Shown piece after piece: positions 8,771-16,797 of a stretch of DNA of 38,634 nucleotides. The stretch is taken from NCBI GenBank assembly GCA_902495305.1, contig CABUWG010000018.1, positions 1 through 38,634 of the forward strand. Reading direction: 5' to 3'. A program made the position numbers and the translations under genes. The stretch comes from an uncultured Pseudomonadota bacterium. GTDB taxonomy: Bacteria; Pseudomonadota; Alphaproteobacteria; RF32; CAG-239. The notes below the pieces were generated by a model, which made no database searches, had not been told where the DNA came from, and saw only the letters and a list, made by a program, of their open reading frames with translations. Positions within the stretch are counted from its first letter, which is position 1; every line of letters starts with the position of its first letter.

Positions 8771-9577
8771 ATGGAAAACATGAATGAAAGTTTACAGATT
8801 ATGCCGCGCGGCACCGGAGCCCGCACCTCCCGTAAAGGCCGCAACATGATTGCGGTTGCTTCCGGCAAAGGCGGTGTCGGCAAGACATGGTTTTCAATCA
8901 CGCTGGCTCATGCCCTGAGCGGATTCAAGCAGCGCACGCTTTTGTTTGACGGCGATTTGGGGTTGGCAAATATTGACATTCAGCTCGGCCTGATGGCCAA
9001 ATACGACCTCGGCAGCGTTGTAACCGGCGCACTGACCTTAAATCAGGCTGTTTACCATTATGACAAAGGGCATTTTGACATTATTGCCGGCCGTTCCGGT
9101 TCTGCCGGACTGGCCTCTCTGCCGATTGGACGGCTGCAAATTCTGGGAGAAGACTTGAGCGCGCTCTCCGGAAATTATGACAAAGTGATTCTGGATATGG
9201 GAGCGGGCGTGGAAAAACCGGTACGTATCTTGTCCGGTCTGGCTGAAAAAATCATCGTCGTTTGTACGGACGAGCCGACCTCGCTGACCGATGCCTATGC
9301 TTTTATCAAAATCATGAGCATGCAGTACAGCCGCAGCGATATTAATATTGTGGTCAATCAGGCCAATTCGTTGCGCGAAGGGCAACGAACCTATGATACG
9401 CTGCTCAAGGCCTGCCGTAATTTCTTAAAAATCAATCCGCCGCTTTTGGGCATTGTCCGCCGTGATACCCGTGTGCGGGATTCCATCCGCAACCAGACTT
9501 CAATCTTAAACCGCTATCCCACGTCCGAGGCTGCTGAAGACGTGATAGCCATTGCCGGAAAGCTGATAAATGGATAG
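8771..9577 (+). CDS. flhG: MinD/ParA-family ATPase FlhG (FleN)
   Basis: FlhG is a MinD-like ATPase that stimulates FlhF GTP hydrolysis and limits flagellar number. The deviant Walker A SGKGGVGKT is at residues 31-39, followed by the LLFDGDLGLANIDIQLG switch region and a VILDMGAGV segment at the usual Walker B position. The N-terminal extension before the Walker A includes a short activating-type stretch. ATG 8771 is chosen because AAAGAGG lies 5-7 bases upstream; ATG 8756, overlapping the flhF stop, is an alternative giving five more residues. A much longer reading frame from 8660 runs inside flhF and is not needed. Protein length is 268 aa. Confidence 0.92.
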   Translation: MENMNESLQIMPRGTGARTSRKGRNMIAVASGKGGVGKTWFSITLAHALSGFKQRTLLFDGDLGLANIDIQLGLMAKYDLGSVVTGALTLNQAVYHYDKGHFDIIAGRSGSAGLASLPIGRLQILGEDLSALSGNYDKVILDMGAGVEKPVRILSGLAEKIIVVCTDEPTSLTDAYAFIKIMSMQYSRSDINIVVNQANSLREGQRTYDTLLKACRNFLKINPPLLGIVRRDTRVRDSIRNQTSILNRYPTSEAAEDVIAIAGKLING

Positions 9578-11216
9578 CCTGATTCCTTCCGTAAACCTCC
9601 CCGGACTGGGTGGTGTCAGTCCTGAAGGAAGTCTGGCGGTGCAAATAGAAAATCCGCCGCCGGAATTGCAAAAGCTCGGGCTTGGCGAAACCTTGCTGCT
9701 GGAGTTGGTGCAAAACGGCGGAAAACTTGATGTAACAGAACTTCAGGCGATGATAAAAAGTTCTGCAACCGGTAAGCTCTTGGATATTCCGGTAACTTTG
9801 CAAGGCGGGAAAAATCTCAACCTGCCGGACAGCGGAGAATATGAACTTTCTGCCCGTCTGGTTTCTAAAAATCCGCAAAGCTTTGAATTAAAAATTCTGA
9901 CAATCAATAATCAGAAACCGGAAGATTTTCTGCCCCGCCCGACAAACGGGACAACAAGCGGACAAAGCGTAAAAACCCCCGTAATGCCCGAACCGGATAA
10001 CGGCAGGATAATGCCGGCAAAAACGGAAACTGCAATCATAACGGATAAAAGCTCCTTGTTTTCAGAGGCCGGAATGCTGCCGTTAAAATTGGGAACGGCA
10101 CTGGAAAAAATTTTTGTGCAGAATAATGTTCCTCCGGCGGTTGCCCGTCAGTTGGGCGAAAGCTTAAATAACTTCAGCCTGCAACTGCAAATCGTCTCCG
10201 TTCCGGCAGAAACGGCGCAAAATGCCGTCCCTGCCGACAAAATTCCCCAGTCGGATTTTCTGCAGAAAATTGTGGCACTGGTCAAAAACAACATGCCGTC
10301 CGATGGCGGCGCTTTGCCGGAAAAGGTTGTACAACAGCTGACAAAAGACATTGTCGGGCAGGTAACGGCACAACAAAACAAGTTTATAACGGGAGAGATG
10401 AAAACCGCGGACGGCAGACTCTGGCCGGTAGTGGAAACCCCGCTCGGACCGTTGGTGCCGGAAGCAAATCTTAAAATTCCGGATGAAACCAAATTGCTTC
10501 TCCAAATCACGGGCTTGTTTCAGAATAAGGCGGCAGAGGTGTCAAAGCTGTCATCGCCGGGTCTGAAAGAAGTTTTTGAATTGTTGCAGGCGCGGGGCAT
10601 GAATGACGTTGAAGACACGATACTGCAAAAAATTCCGCAAAATAATGAAAAGCTGTTGTCTAACATTATGTCCTTTGTCAAAGCTGCCCGCAGCGGCAAG
10701 CCTGAGCATTGGCTGGGAACCGAAACGCTGAACCGCTTAAAAGCCGCGGGAACGGATGGCGCCGAAGTCTTGGAGAAATTAAATAATGCGGTGAACGCTC
10801 AGGTGCAGGAAAACAGCGGCTGGAAAATTATTAATATTCCTTTTTACGGCGACAACATGTTCAACCGGATTCGCGTTGCTGTCAAAAAAATGGAAGATGA
10901 AGAACAGCAGCGGCAGGAAAAACGCCGTAAGGAAAAATCGGCTGTCCGCTTTGTGGTCGATACCTCTTTTTCGGTTTTGGGCGCTTTTCAGCTGGATGGC
11001 TTTTCCTTTGTCAAAGACAAGCGTTTTGATCTGATTGTCCGCACCGAGAAAGACATGTCGCGCGATTTTTGCAGCGAGATGATGCGGCTTTTTCAAAAAT
11101 CCCTCGAAAACGTGGGCTATAGCGGTAATATGAAGATAAATGTTAAAGAAAATTTTATAAAAATCTGCGAAGATGAAAATAAGAATGCAACTTTGGAAAA
11201 CGGTATTTTTATATGA
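9570..11216 (+). CDS. FliK-like flagellar cluster protein (putative hook-length control)
   Basis: I do not recognise this 548-residue protein by strong motifs. It has an N-terminal region rich in Pro/Gln/Asn with low complexity, a long helical middle, and a compact C-terminal domain at about 455-535 containing SVLGAFQLDGF and SENVGYSGNMKI-like segments. The strand-helix-helix pattern and the LG-x-hydrophobic-hydrophobic-DGF opening resemble the FliK C-terminal hook domain, and size and composition also fit FliK. It overlaps the flhG stop by 8 bases and is itself overlapped by the J-domain gene, so it is firmly part of the flagellar run. FliK identity is an inference; a lineage-specific flagellar protein is the alternative. 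Confidence 0.45.
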   Translation: MDSLIPSVNLPGLGGVSPEGSLAVQIENPPPELQKLGLGETLLLELVQNGGKLDVTELQAMIKSSATGKLLDIPVTLQGGKNLNLPDSGEYELSARLVSKNPQSFELKILTINNQKPEDFLPRPTNGTTSGQSVKTPVMPEPDNGRIMPAKTETAIITDKSSLFSEAGMLPLKLGTALEKIFVQNNVPPAVARQLGESLNNFSLQLQIVSVPAETAQNAVPADKIPQSDFLQKIVALVKNNMPSDGGALPEKVVQQLTKDIVGQVTAQQNKFITGEMKTADGRLWPVVETPLGPLVPEANLKIPDETKLLLQITGLFQNKAAEVSKLSSPGLKEVFELLQARGMNDVEDTILQKIPQNNEKLLSNIMSFVKAARSGKPEHWLGTETLNRLKAAGTDGAEVLEKLNNAVNAQVQENSGWKIINIPFYGDNMFNRIRVAVKKMEDEEQQRQEKRRKEKSAVRFVVDTSFSVLGAFQLDGFSFVKDKRFDLIVRTEKDMSRDFCSEMMRLFQKSLENVGYSGNMKINVKENFIKICEDENKNATLENGIFI

Positions 11217-12394
11217 CGACGCAATATACAACAGATGCTTTGGGTTATTATCAGATTTTGGGCGTTCCGTTTGACGCCGATGAAAGCCGGATAAAACAGA
11301 ACTACCGCGAGCGGGCAAAATTATGGCACCCCGATCACAATTCCGGACCGGAAGCAACCGAGAAGTTTCAAAAACTTTCCGTGGCTTATGATATTTTGAA
11401 GGAACAAGACAGCCGCTTGTTCTATGATTTGTTGACGCAAGCTTATACCGCCAAAGATTTTCCCGATATGTTTGCGTTAAAGGCATACTCAGACCGGAGC
11501 GGGCAGGAAAATCCGTACCTGCGCGTTTTTTCGCTGCGGCGGGTGATTGGAAAAATTATCAAAACGACAGATGAAAAAAAAGATGCAATCTGCAATGCCA
11601 AAGAGGCCGTCAGCCTGATTTTTCAGACCTCGTTGCAAAACTGGCTGCTGGGCTGGTGGAGCTGGCCGGCTTTTGCCAAAAACATTCAGGCAATCAAAGA
11701 CAATTTTTCCGGCATCAACCAAAATCGTCAGAGAAACCTGACGCTGCTGATTCATAATGCGCTGGCCTACGCGCAGGAAAACAAAAAGGACAAAGCGCTG
11801 TATTCCGCGCTCCAGGCGATGGATTACGCCAATCCTTATCAGCGCGGGCTGTTGCAGAAGCTGATTTATTTTCTGGGTAAAAATCCGCAGGTCAGCCTGC
11901 CCCGGTTCAATTTTGACCGGCTCAAATATATCCAGCTGGTGATTCCGGCTCTGATTTTGTTTGGCGCTCTTGTGCCGACCACTGCAAAATTTGTGACGGA
12001 AAGCGAGCTGTTGAACTATTTTACCGCCCGCAAAGAAATTATTTATAATCAGGAAGTCCGCTTTAATGACGGCCGTGAAACCTTTGATGATATGATGGTC
12101 AGTAAAATCTTGAACATTCCGGCAGATACTTCAAGCCTGAGCAATATTTATCATCTGAAAAATGCCGCTAAAATTATGTACGGTCCGTCAGATGAATTTG
12201 ATGTCATAACCGAACTGCGCGGACAAAACACGGTACGCCTGACCGGAAAAACGCCGGACGATATTTGGGCAAGAATTATGCTGGATAACGGAGAAATGGG
12301 TTTTGTGCGGCTGAACAATTTAAGCGGCGGAATAGGCAAAGACATTCCGGCAGACAGCAAAATCTATACCGGCCCGCGCCCGATAACACAATAA
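11213..12394 (+). CDS. Membrane-anchored J-domain protein with C-terminal SH3-like domain
   Basis: J-domain proteins deliver clients to DnaK and trigger its ATPase. Residues 8-70 form a J domain starting LGYYQILGV with the invariant HPD at 39-41. A single hydrophobic segment lies at about 240-260 (IPALILFGALVP), placing the J domain in the cytoplasm and the C-terminal region outside. That region, about 300-385, looks like a bacterial SH3 fold (AAKIMYGPSDEFDVITEL, DNGEMGFVRLNNL). Its ATG overlaps the preceding stop in an ATGA arrangement, so it is translationally coupled to the FliK-like gene. A role in assembly of envelope or flagellar parts is inference only. Confidence 0.75.
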   Translation: MTTQYTTDALGYYQILGVPFDADESRIKQNYRERAKLWHPDHNSGPEATEKFQKLSVAYDILKEQDSRLFYDLLTQAYTAKDFPDMFALKAYSDRSGQENPYLRVFSLRRVIGKIIKTTDEKKDAICNAKEAVSLIFQTSLQNWLLGWWSWPAFAKNIQAIKDNFSGINQNRQRNLTLLIHNALAYAQENKKDKALYSALQAMDYANPYQRGLLQKLIYFLGKNPQVSLPRFNFDRLKYIQLVIPALILFGALVPTTAKFVTESELLNYFTARKEIIYNQEVRFNDGRETFDDMMVSKILNIPADTSSLSNIYHLKNAAKIMYGPSDEFDVITELRGQNTVRLTGKTPDDIWARIMLDNGEMGFVRLNNLSGGIGKDIPADSKIYTGPRPITQ

Positions 12395-12431
12395 CGTTTT
12401 TATCAAAAAGACACTGTAATATGGACGACGG

Positions 12432-13088
12432 TTAAGCGTATTTGCGAATAAGACCGGCCAGCTTGCCCTGAATTTTTACGCGGGATGCCAGATATTTTTG
12501 CACGTCATAATTTTCGTTAAACGGAATGAGCAAAATATTGTCATTTTCTTTCTTAAATTTTTTCAGCGTAGCCACGTCGTCATCAACCAAAGCCACGACA
12601 ATATCACCGTTATCGGCGGTTTCGGTTTTTTTGATGATTACAATGTCGCCGTTCAGAATACCGGCTTCCTTCATTGAATCGCCGGAAACATGCAGGGCAT
12701 AATGCGACCCGCGGGAAACCATGTCAAAAGGTACAAAAATCTTTTCGTTCTCATCGGCAATGGCATCAATCGGCAAACCGGCGGCAACTTGGCCGTAAAG
12801 CGGAATCTCAATCATTCCGTTCTGAATCGCCTGCTCGCGTTTTCTTTCTTCTTCAATAATGGAGCTCGGCTTCAGCTTGGGCATGCGCAAAACTTCCAAA
12901 GCCCGCGCTTTATGCGGCAGTTTTTTAATAAAGTTGCGCTCGCATAAAGATTCAATCATGTTATGAATACCGGACTTGGACTTCAGGCCGATAGCGTCTT
13001 TCATTTCGTCAAACGACGGCGGACAGCCGGTTTCTTTAATCACCTTATTAATAAACATCAAAAGCTTGTATTGTTTTTGGGTCAGCAT
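12432..13088 (-). CDS. lexA: LexA repressor, SOS regulator
   Basis: LexA represses DNA-damage genes and cleaves itself when RecA filaments form. The protein (218 aa) has an N-terminal winged helix-turn-helix (MLTQKQYKLLMFINK, GCPPSFDEM), an Ala-Gly cleavage site at 103-104 in VAAGLP, catalytic serine S138 in SGDSM and catalytic lysine K176 in the DVATLKKF segment. It converges with the J-domain gene with only 37 bases between stops. The start codon is preceded by AAGGACAAGGC-type purines. Autoregulation is shown by a LexA box overlapping its promoter. Confidence 0.97.
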   Translation of the reverse strand: MLTQKQYKLLMFINKVIKETGCPPSFDEMKDAIGLKSKSGIHNMIESLCERNFIKKLPHKARALEVLRMPKLKPSSIIEEERKREQAIQNGMIEIPLYGQVAAGLPIDAIADENEKIFVPFDMVSRGSHYALHVSGDSMKEAGILNGDIVIIKKTETADNGDIVVALVDDDVATLKKFKKENDNILLIPFNENYDVQKYLASRVKIQGKLAGLIRKYA

Positions 13089-13121
13089 GCCTTGTCCTTT
13101 TCAAAAAAACAGTATAAATAT

Positions 13122-13150
13122 GTTCTATTTTAGTTCTTAAAAAATGTCAA
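13122..13150 (-). promoter_or_regulatory. lexA promoter overlapped by alphaproteobacterial SOS box
   Basis: On the plus strand GTTC-TATTTTA-GTTC at 13122-13136 matches the alphaproteobacterial LexA operator GTTC-N7-GTTC exactly. On the minus strand it overlaps the -10 of a promoter: -35 TTGACA (13145-13150), 17-base spacer, -10 TAGAAC (13122-13127). LexA bound here would block its own transcription. The box is about 35 bases upstream of the lexA start. Confidence 0.85.
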
Positions 13151-13177
13151 GAAAAAAGCTCCTTGAAAAAGGAGCTT
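13151..13177 (-). terminator. Intrinsic terminator
   Basis: A perfect 9-bp stem AAGCTCCTT/AAGGAGCTT (13156-13177) with a 4-base loop is followed on the minus strand by TTTT. It lies 11 bases past the stop of the secreted-protein gene at 13189 and insulates it from lexA, whose promoter begins just beyond. Confidence 0.85.
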
Positions 13178-13188
13178 ATGTTGTTTTT

Positions 13189-14241
13189 CTAACGCGACCG
13201 TTTTAAGCGGTTGATGATTTCCCGTTTTTTATAAACGTTCTTTTTGGTGGGCGTACTGAGTGCCAAAGGCGGAATCATTTCTTTTTCCGGAGTTTTGATC
13301 TGAGTCTGAAGGCTGACGGCAGACCAGGCCGGCAACGGCAGTGTTGCCATGTTGGAACGTTCTTTTTCGGCAAACAGATTAACCTGTTCTTGTTCCAAAA
13401 AGCGCTGATAATCCAAAGCCATATCTTTTTCGCCAAAAACAATTTTTTTGCCTTTTTTGTTGGTTACGCCAAGCAGACGGTTTTTCAGCCCCGGAGAACG
13501 CTTGACCCGTTGGTCGTAAAAATTGCTGATAATATCGTCAGTTTGCACGTCGCTCGGTTTTTTCCCTTCGGCAGCCTGATGATAAGCAGCCTTCATCATC
13601 TTCACGACCACGTCTTTGCGGTACTGGTTTGCCGCAGAAGCAATTGCGCCATGCAATGCGTCTCCGCGGCTGTCAATGTTTAATCCGTCAATCTCGCGCA
13701 GTTCTTCAAATACCGGTGCATATTTATGCTTTTCCATAAATTCGGCCTGAGCCTGACGAAACTCCGGACTGTCCAGCTCTTTCCACAATTTCTGAAACGG
13801 CCCGTTTTTAATCGTGCGCATTTCTTTGGTTTTTCCGAGAGCGGCCAGCTTGGGGTATTTATCTTTGTTTTCTTTCAAAAAAGCAGCCATTGTTCCGCCC
13901 AAATCCATTTGGAACAGCCCGATGTAGGAATTGGTCGGATCAACGATGCCTGGCTTCATGCCGGATTCAAAAACCCAGCCCAGATGGTGTGGCGTACATT
14001 CGGCAAAATTAATTTCAATCCCGCCTTTATAAACGCCGCTGCTTTTGTATTCAACGGCGTTAAATTTTGTTTTTTTATAATCAAACGAGGCGCTTTCTGT
14101 TTTGGGAGCATTAGCCTCGGGAGAATTTCCGCTCGTATTGGCCTGTACGGCAGAAGCCGTGCCGAGGCCCGAAACGGTAAGCCCGAGAGTCAGCATTTTG
14201 TTCCTGACAGTTTTCAAAAATTCTTTTACATTCTTTTTCAT
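13189..14241 (-). CDS. Secreted protein with possible lysozyme-like domain
   Basis: I cannot name this gene with confidence. The protein (350 aa from ATG 14241; a TTG at 14274 would extend it) begins with a basic stretch and a hydrophobic segment ending ASAVQA, a plausible signal peptide cut near residue 34. The core, about residues 65-250, has the pattern SYIGLFQMD, GGTMAAFL, FQKLWKEL, FRQAQAEFM and YAPV, reminiscent of lysozyme-fold domains found in phage and type VI secretion tip proteins (recalled similarity, untested). The C-terminal 50 residues are basic and proline-rich. It stands alone, with its own terminator, divergent from the deacetylase gene. Confidence 0.4.
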   Translation of the reverse strand: MKKNVKEFLKTVRNKMLTLGLTVSGLGTASAVQANTSGNSPEANAPKTESASFDYKKTKFNAVEYKSSGVYKGGIEINFAECTPHHLGWVFESGMKPGIVDPTNSYIGLFQMDLGGTMAAFLKENKDKYPKLAALGKTKEMRTIKNGPFQKLWKELDSPEFRQAQAEFMEKHKYAPVFEELREIDGLNIDSRGDALHGAIASAANQYRKDVVVKMMKAAYHQAAEGKKPSDVQTDDIISNFYDQRVKRSPGLKNRLLGVTNKKGKKIVFGEKDMALDYQRFLEQEQVNLFAEKERSNMATLPLPAWSAVSLQTQIKTPEKEMIPPLALSTPTKKNVYKKREIINRLKRSR

Positions 14242-14338
14242 CTTTTGTTTCTCACTTATCCCTTTAATTTTCAACTATAATATAGTCCCTGTTTATGTTT
14301 AAATCCAGTGCTTTTTTGCAAAAAAAAGATATATTTGC

Positions 14339-15652
14339 TTGAAAATTTGCCAAACAAAGTTTACAATCCGCGCAGAAATTAAAAATCTTTGGCAAAGAAG
14401 GATCGGACTTTTGTTTTTTCAAAAAAAAGACTGGCGCGAACGCTCATTGCTCCGGAATCGGATTCGGATGGTTTTTCGGGCTCTGCTTGGTATCTTTCTG
14501 GCCTTTTCCTTCAGCTGGTTCTTTCTCGAAACCATCAAAAACGTTCATCCGGAAAGCGAACCGGAAAGCATAGGCTCAAAATTAGAAATAAGCGGCCTTG
14601 ACGCCGTGCCGGAGCCTGAGGCGGAACAGCCCTGTCCCGAAGGCATGAGCTGCCGGCAGCCGGCGGATTCTCTCTTTTCTTCCGCAGAAGATGAAGAGAT
14701 TAAAATCATCCGCTCGGAAGAACTGAATACCGAACTTGCGGTCAAAATGCTCAGCCCCGAAGAAGAAGCGGCAACCATTAATGACATTGCCGAAATGGAT
14801 AAGATTGAAGAAACCTATGAGGAAGAACTCCCTTCGGAGGCATATATGGAAGACGGGGAAATTCCCGAGGCGGAACTTGTCCGGCAATATGGCGAAGATT
14901 ATCATATTTATCACGGTCACCGCAGCATCCGCGAAATGGGCATTTTGCCGTCCAAACGGCCATTGTATTTTGGGCCGCAGCCGGTTGTTGCCGTGGTGAT
15001 TGACGATATGGGCGTCAGCCCGAAGCGCACGGCGGATATTTCTTCTTTGCGGGCGCCGTTGACGTCTTCTTTTCTGACCTATGCCAAAAAACTTCCGGAA
15101 CAAATTGCCGCCGCACGTCAGGCCGGACATGAGATTATGATTCACGTGCCGATGCAGGCCAAAAGCAATAAGGACGCTGCGCCGGATGTCCTGACCGTTG
15201 CAATGACGCCGGAAGAAGTCAGCAGGCGTCTGGAAGACATGCTTGCCAAATTTGACCATGTCAAAGGGATTAATAATCACATGGGCAGCCTGTTTACGGA
15301 AGATTCAGAACGCTTGGGCGCGGTTATGAACGTTTTGAAAAAACACGGTCTGTTCTTTTTGGATTCCAAAACCTCGGCCAAATCAGTCGGCAGGCAGGAA
15401 GCCGGCAAACATGGCGTGGTATATGCCCACCGTCATGTTTTTCTGGATAATGAAAATAATATTGATTATATTAACGGACAACTCCGTCTGACGGAACGGA
15501 TTGCGCGGAAAAACGGCTATGCGGTGGCAATCGGACATCCTAAAAGCGGCACATATCAGGCTTTGGCGGCTTGGCTTCCCGAGTTGGAAAAAAAGGGAAT
15601 AAAACTGGTGCCGATGAGCAAAATTGTAGAGGTTACGGGCATTCCGCAATAA
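14339..15652 (+). CDS. Divergent polysaccharide deacetylase family protein (DUF610/YibQ-like)
   Basis: The C-terminal 240 residues match the divergent polysaccharide deacetylase family: VVAVVIDDMG opening, HEIMIHVPMQ, GINNHMGS, FFLDSKTSA and AVAIGHPKSGT, in the right order. The conserved Asp and His residues of the catalytic site in this fold are present in these motifs. Before it are a basic N-terminal segment, one membrane helix (about 46-64) and a long acidic linker (about 65-205), so the domain is held on the outer side of the inner membrane. The start is uncertain: TTG 14339 opens the frame, ATG 14468 (residue 44) directly before the membrane helix is a realistic alternative. The substrate is unknown, presumably envelope glycan. 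Confidence 0.8.
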   Translation: MKICQTKFTIRAEIKNLWQRRIGLLFFQKKDWRERSLLRNRIRMVFRALLGIFLAFSFSWFFLETIKNVHPESEPESIGSKLEISGLDAVPEPEAEQPCPEGMSCRQPADSLFSSAEDEEIKIIRSEELNTELAVKMLSPEEEAATINDIAEMDKIEETYEEELPSEAYMEDGEIPEAELVRQYGEDYHIYHGHRSIREMGILPSKRPLYFGPQPVVAVVIDDMGVSPKRTADISSLRAPLTSSFLTYAKKLPEQIAAARQAGHEIMIHVPMQAKSNKDAAPDVLTVAMTPEEVSRRLEDMLAKFDHVKGINNHMGSLFTEDSERLGAVMNVLKKHGLFFLDSKTSAKSVGRQEAGKHGVVYAHRHVFLDNENNIDYINGQLRLTERIARKNGYAVAIGHPKSGTYQALAAWLPELEKKGIKLVPMSKIVEVTGIPQ

Positions 15653-15689
15653 AAAAATAAAAAAAATTATAAAAATCTGAAAAAAAATC

Positions 15690-15718
15690 TTGACCGCAGC
15701 AAAAATAACCTTTATATA
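15690..15718 (+). promoter_or_regulatory. Promoter of tRNA-Glu
   Basis: A -35 TTGACC (15690-15695) and -10 TATATA (15713-15718) are separated by 17 bases; predicted start is about 15725, a dozen bases before the tRNA. Confidence 0.7.
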
Positions 15719-15736
15719 TGCACCTAGTTTCTAAAT

Positions 15737-15812
15737 GACCCCATCGTCTAGAGGCCTAGGACACCACCCTTTCACGGTGGGAACACGAGTTCGAATCTCG
15801 TTGGGGTCGCCA
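15737..15812 (+). tRNA. tRNA-Glu (anticodon TTC)
   Basis: A complete 76-base tRNA with encoded CCA. The acceptor stem GACCCCA pairs with TGGGGTC, the anticodon stem CCACC/GGTGG encloses TTC at 15771-15773, and the T-arm reads CGAGTTCGAATCTCG. The gene has its own promoter and is followed directly by a very long hairpin. It reads GAA/GAG glutamate codons. Fragments resembling its 3' end recur at about 15970-15982 and 16139-16149. Confidence 0.97.
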
Positions 15813-15856
15813 CTAAAACACCAAAACCCTCCATCGGAGGGTTTTGGTGTTTTAGT
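15812..15856 (+). terminator. 21-bp hairpin directly after tRNA-Glu
   Basis: A perfect 21-bp stem with a 3-base loop (ATC) begins at the last base of the tRNA. The 3' arm is T-rich (GGTTTTGGTGTTTTAG) rather than ending in a clean T run, so it may terminate the tRNA transcript but its length is far beyond what termination needs. The 3' arm is also the first part of the repeat described next. Confidence 0.6.
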
Positions 15857-15885
15857 ATGCAACCTCCGAGATTTGAACTCGTAGA
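15836..15885 (+). repeat. tRNA-flanking repeat, copy 1
   Basis: The 50-base unit starts GGAGGGTTTTGG and ends with GAACTCGTAGA. It contains CGAGATTTGAACTC, the reverse complement of the tRNA-Glu T-arm with one difference. Copies 2 and 3 follow at 15996 and 16178. The spacer after it (15886-15995) holds GC-rich inverted pairs and a second fragment of the tRNA 3' end, CGTTGGGGTCGC at about 15971-15982. No protein-coding gene is supported in 15813-16257. Confidence 0.8.
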
Positions 15886-15995
15886 GTTCGAAGCGGGTAG
15901 TTGGTGAGCGCGATTTAAAGAAGCGCGAACCTTACGTCGCAAGGAGGCCCCGCTTGCGGGAGTACCTAATCCGTTGGGGTCGCTCTGAATAGTTA

Positions 15996-16056
15996 TTCCC
16001 TCCGATGGAGGGTTTTGGTGTTTTAGTATGCAACCTCCGAGATTTGAACTCGTAGA
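15996..16056 (+). repeat. tRNA-flanking repeat, copy 2
   Basis: It is identical to copy 1 over the 50-base unit and to copy 3 over 53 bases, including a short CCCTCC-GAT-GGAGGG hairpin. The loop GAT is the reverse complement of the ATC loop in copy 1, as if the loop had been inverted. The spacer after it (16057-16177) contains GGCCG/CGGCC and CGTTT/AAACG stems and AATCTCGTTG, again shared with the tRNA. Confidence 0.8.
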
Positions 16057-16177
16057 AAGAGTTCGACAAGGAGGAGCAGGCCGGACGGAAGTACGGCCGC
16101 GTTTGCGACGACGCAGCAACTCGAACGTAAGTGAGAGTAATCTCGTTGACGTTTCGCAGAAACGTTCACATTTTATT

Positions 16178-16230
16178 TTCCCTCCGATGGAGGGTTTTGG
16201 TGTTTTAGTATGCAACCTCCGAGATTTGAA
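16178..16230 (+). repeat. tRNA-flanking repeat, copy 3
   Basis: This copy is identical to copy 2 from TTCCCTCC through GATTTGAA and then breaks off into AT-rich sequence leading to the minus-strand gene at 16258. The unit is truncated at the ACTCGTAGA end compared with the other copies, marking the edge of the repeat array. Confidence 0.8.
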
Positions 16231-16257
16231 TATGAAAAAATAAGTTTGTAAAAATTT

Positions 16258-16659
16258 TTAATGACTTTTGATGTCTGACTTTTTAACATATGCTATTATA
16301 AAAGAAGTAAGAACAAGATACAGTCCTGTATATGGATTTAATAGAATTCCCATACTGTATTTTACAAAGCAATCAGAGTAGTCAATAAAATATCCGCTTC
16401 CTATAAGTGTAATAAAAATAACAATCATAAAATATGGAACCCAGCCGATTGCTGATAAATAATAGGATGATACGGGGTATTTTATAATCAATTGTTGCAG
16501 CGGTTTAATGTGAAAATTACAACAAAGGATAATCATTAATATGACAAATCCCCAAAATAAAACAGCAGTAATGATTTCAACTCCTAATAAAGAAAAAGGA
16601 GTATCTAAAACACTATATATTCCACCCAAGACTAAGGTTTCTTTTGACCATAATTTCAT
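16258..16659 (-). CDS. Small multi-pass membrane protein, uncharacterised
   Basis: I do not recognise this 133-residue protein. It has about four hydrophobic segments (near residues 25-47, 65-75, 75-95 and 105-125) with few charged residues, so it is an integral membrane protein. ATG 16659 has an excellent AAAGGAG 8 bases upstream, which argues for a real gene. Its base composition is visibly more AT-rich than the flagellar and translation genes. It lies just beyond the tRNA-linked repeats, so recent acquisition is possible (inference). Confidence 0.6.
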   Translation of the reverse strand: MKLWSKETLVLGGIYSVLDTPFSLLGVEIITAVLFWGFVILMIILCCNFHIKPLQQLIIKYPVSSYYLSAIGWVPYFMIVIFITLIGSGYFIDYSDCFVKYSMGILLNPYTGLYLVLTSFIIAYVKKSDIKSH

Positions 16660-16758
16660 TGTTCATACTCCTTTTATAATCAAGATAGCTTTAGAATAAT
16701 ATTTAATTCTTTATTTTTTCTTACGACTGATACAATGCTTATTATAGCTCTTATAATT

Positions 16759-16791
16759 CCCTGCCAAATCTGGACAACAGTTTTGGCAGGG
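16759..16791. repeat. 10-bp inverted repeat after the module A protein gene
   Basis: CCCTGCCAAA (16759-16768) pairs perfectly with TTTGGCAGGG (16782-16791). It lies just past the stop of the minus-strand gene 16798-17058. There is no T run after it on the minus strand, so it may stabilise the mRNA end or be a weak terminator. Confidence 0.5.
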
Positions 16792-16797
16792 CAGGAG

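Noticed and set aside
15772..16215. 147-residue reading frame on the minus strand across the tRNA and repeats
   Set aside because: It reads through tRNA-Glu and the hairpin repeats and is a by-product of the repeated sequence, with no ribosome site.
15827..16230. CRISPR array
   Set aside because: Only three repeats with spacers above 100 bases that share tRNA-like pieces, and no cas genes nearby.
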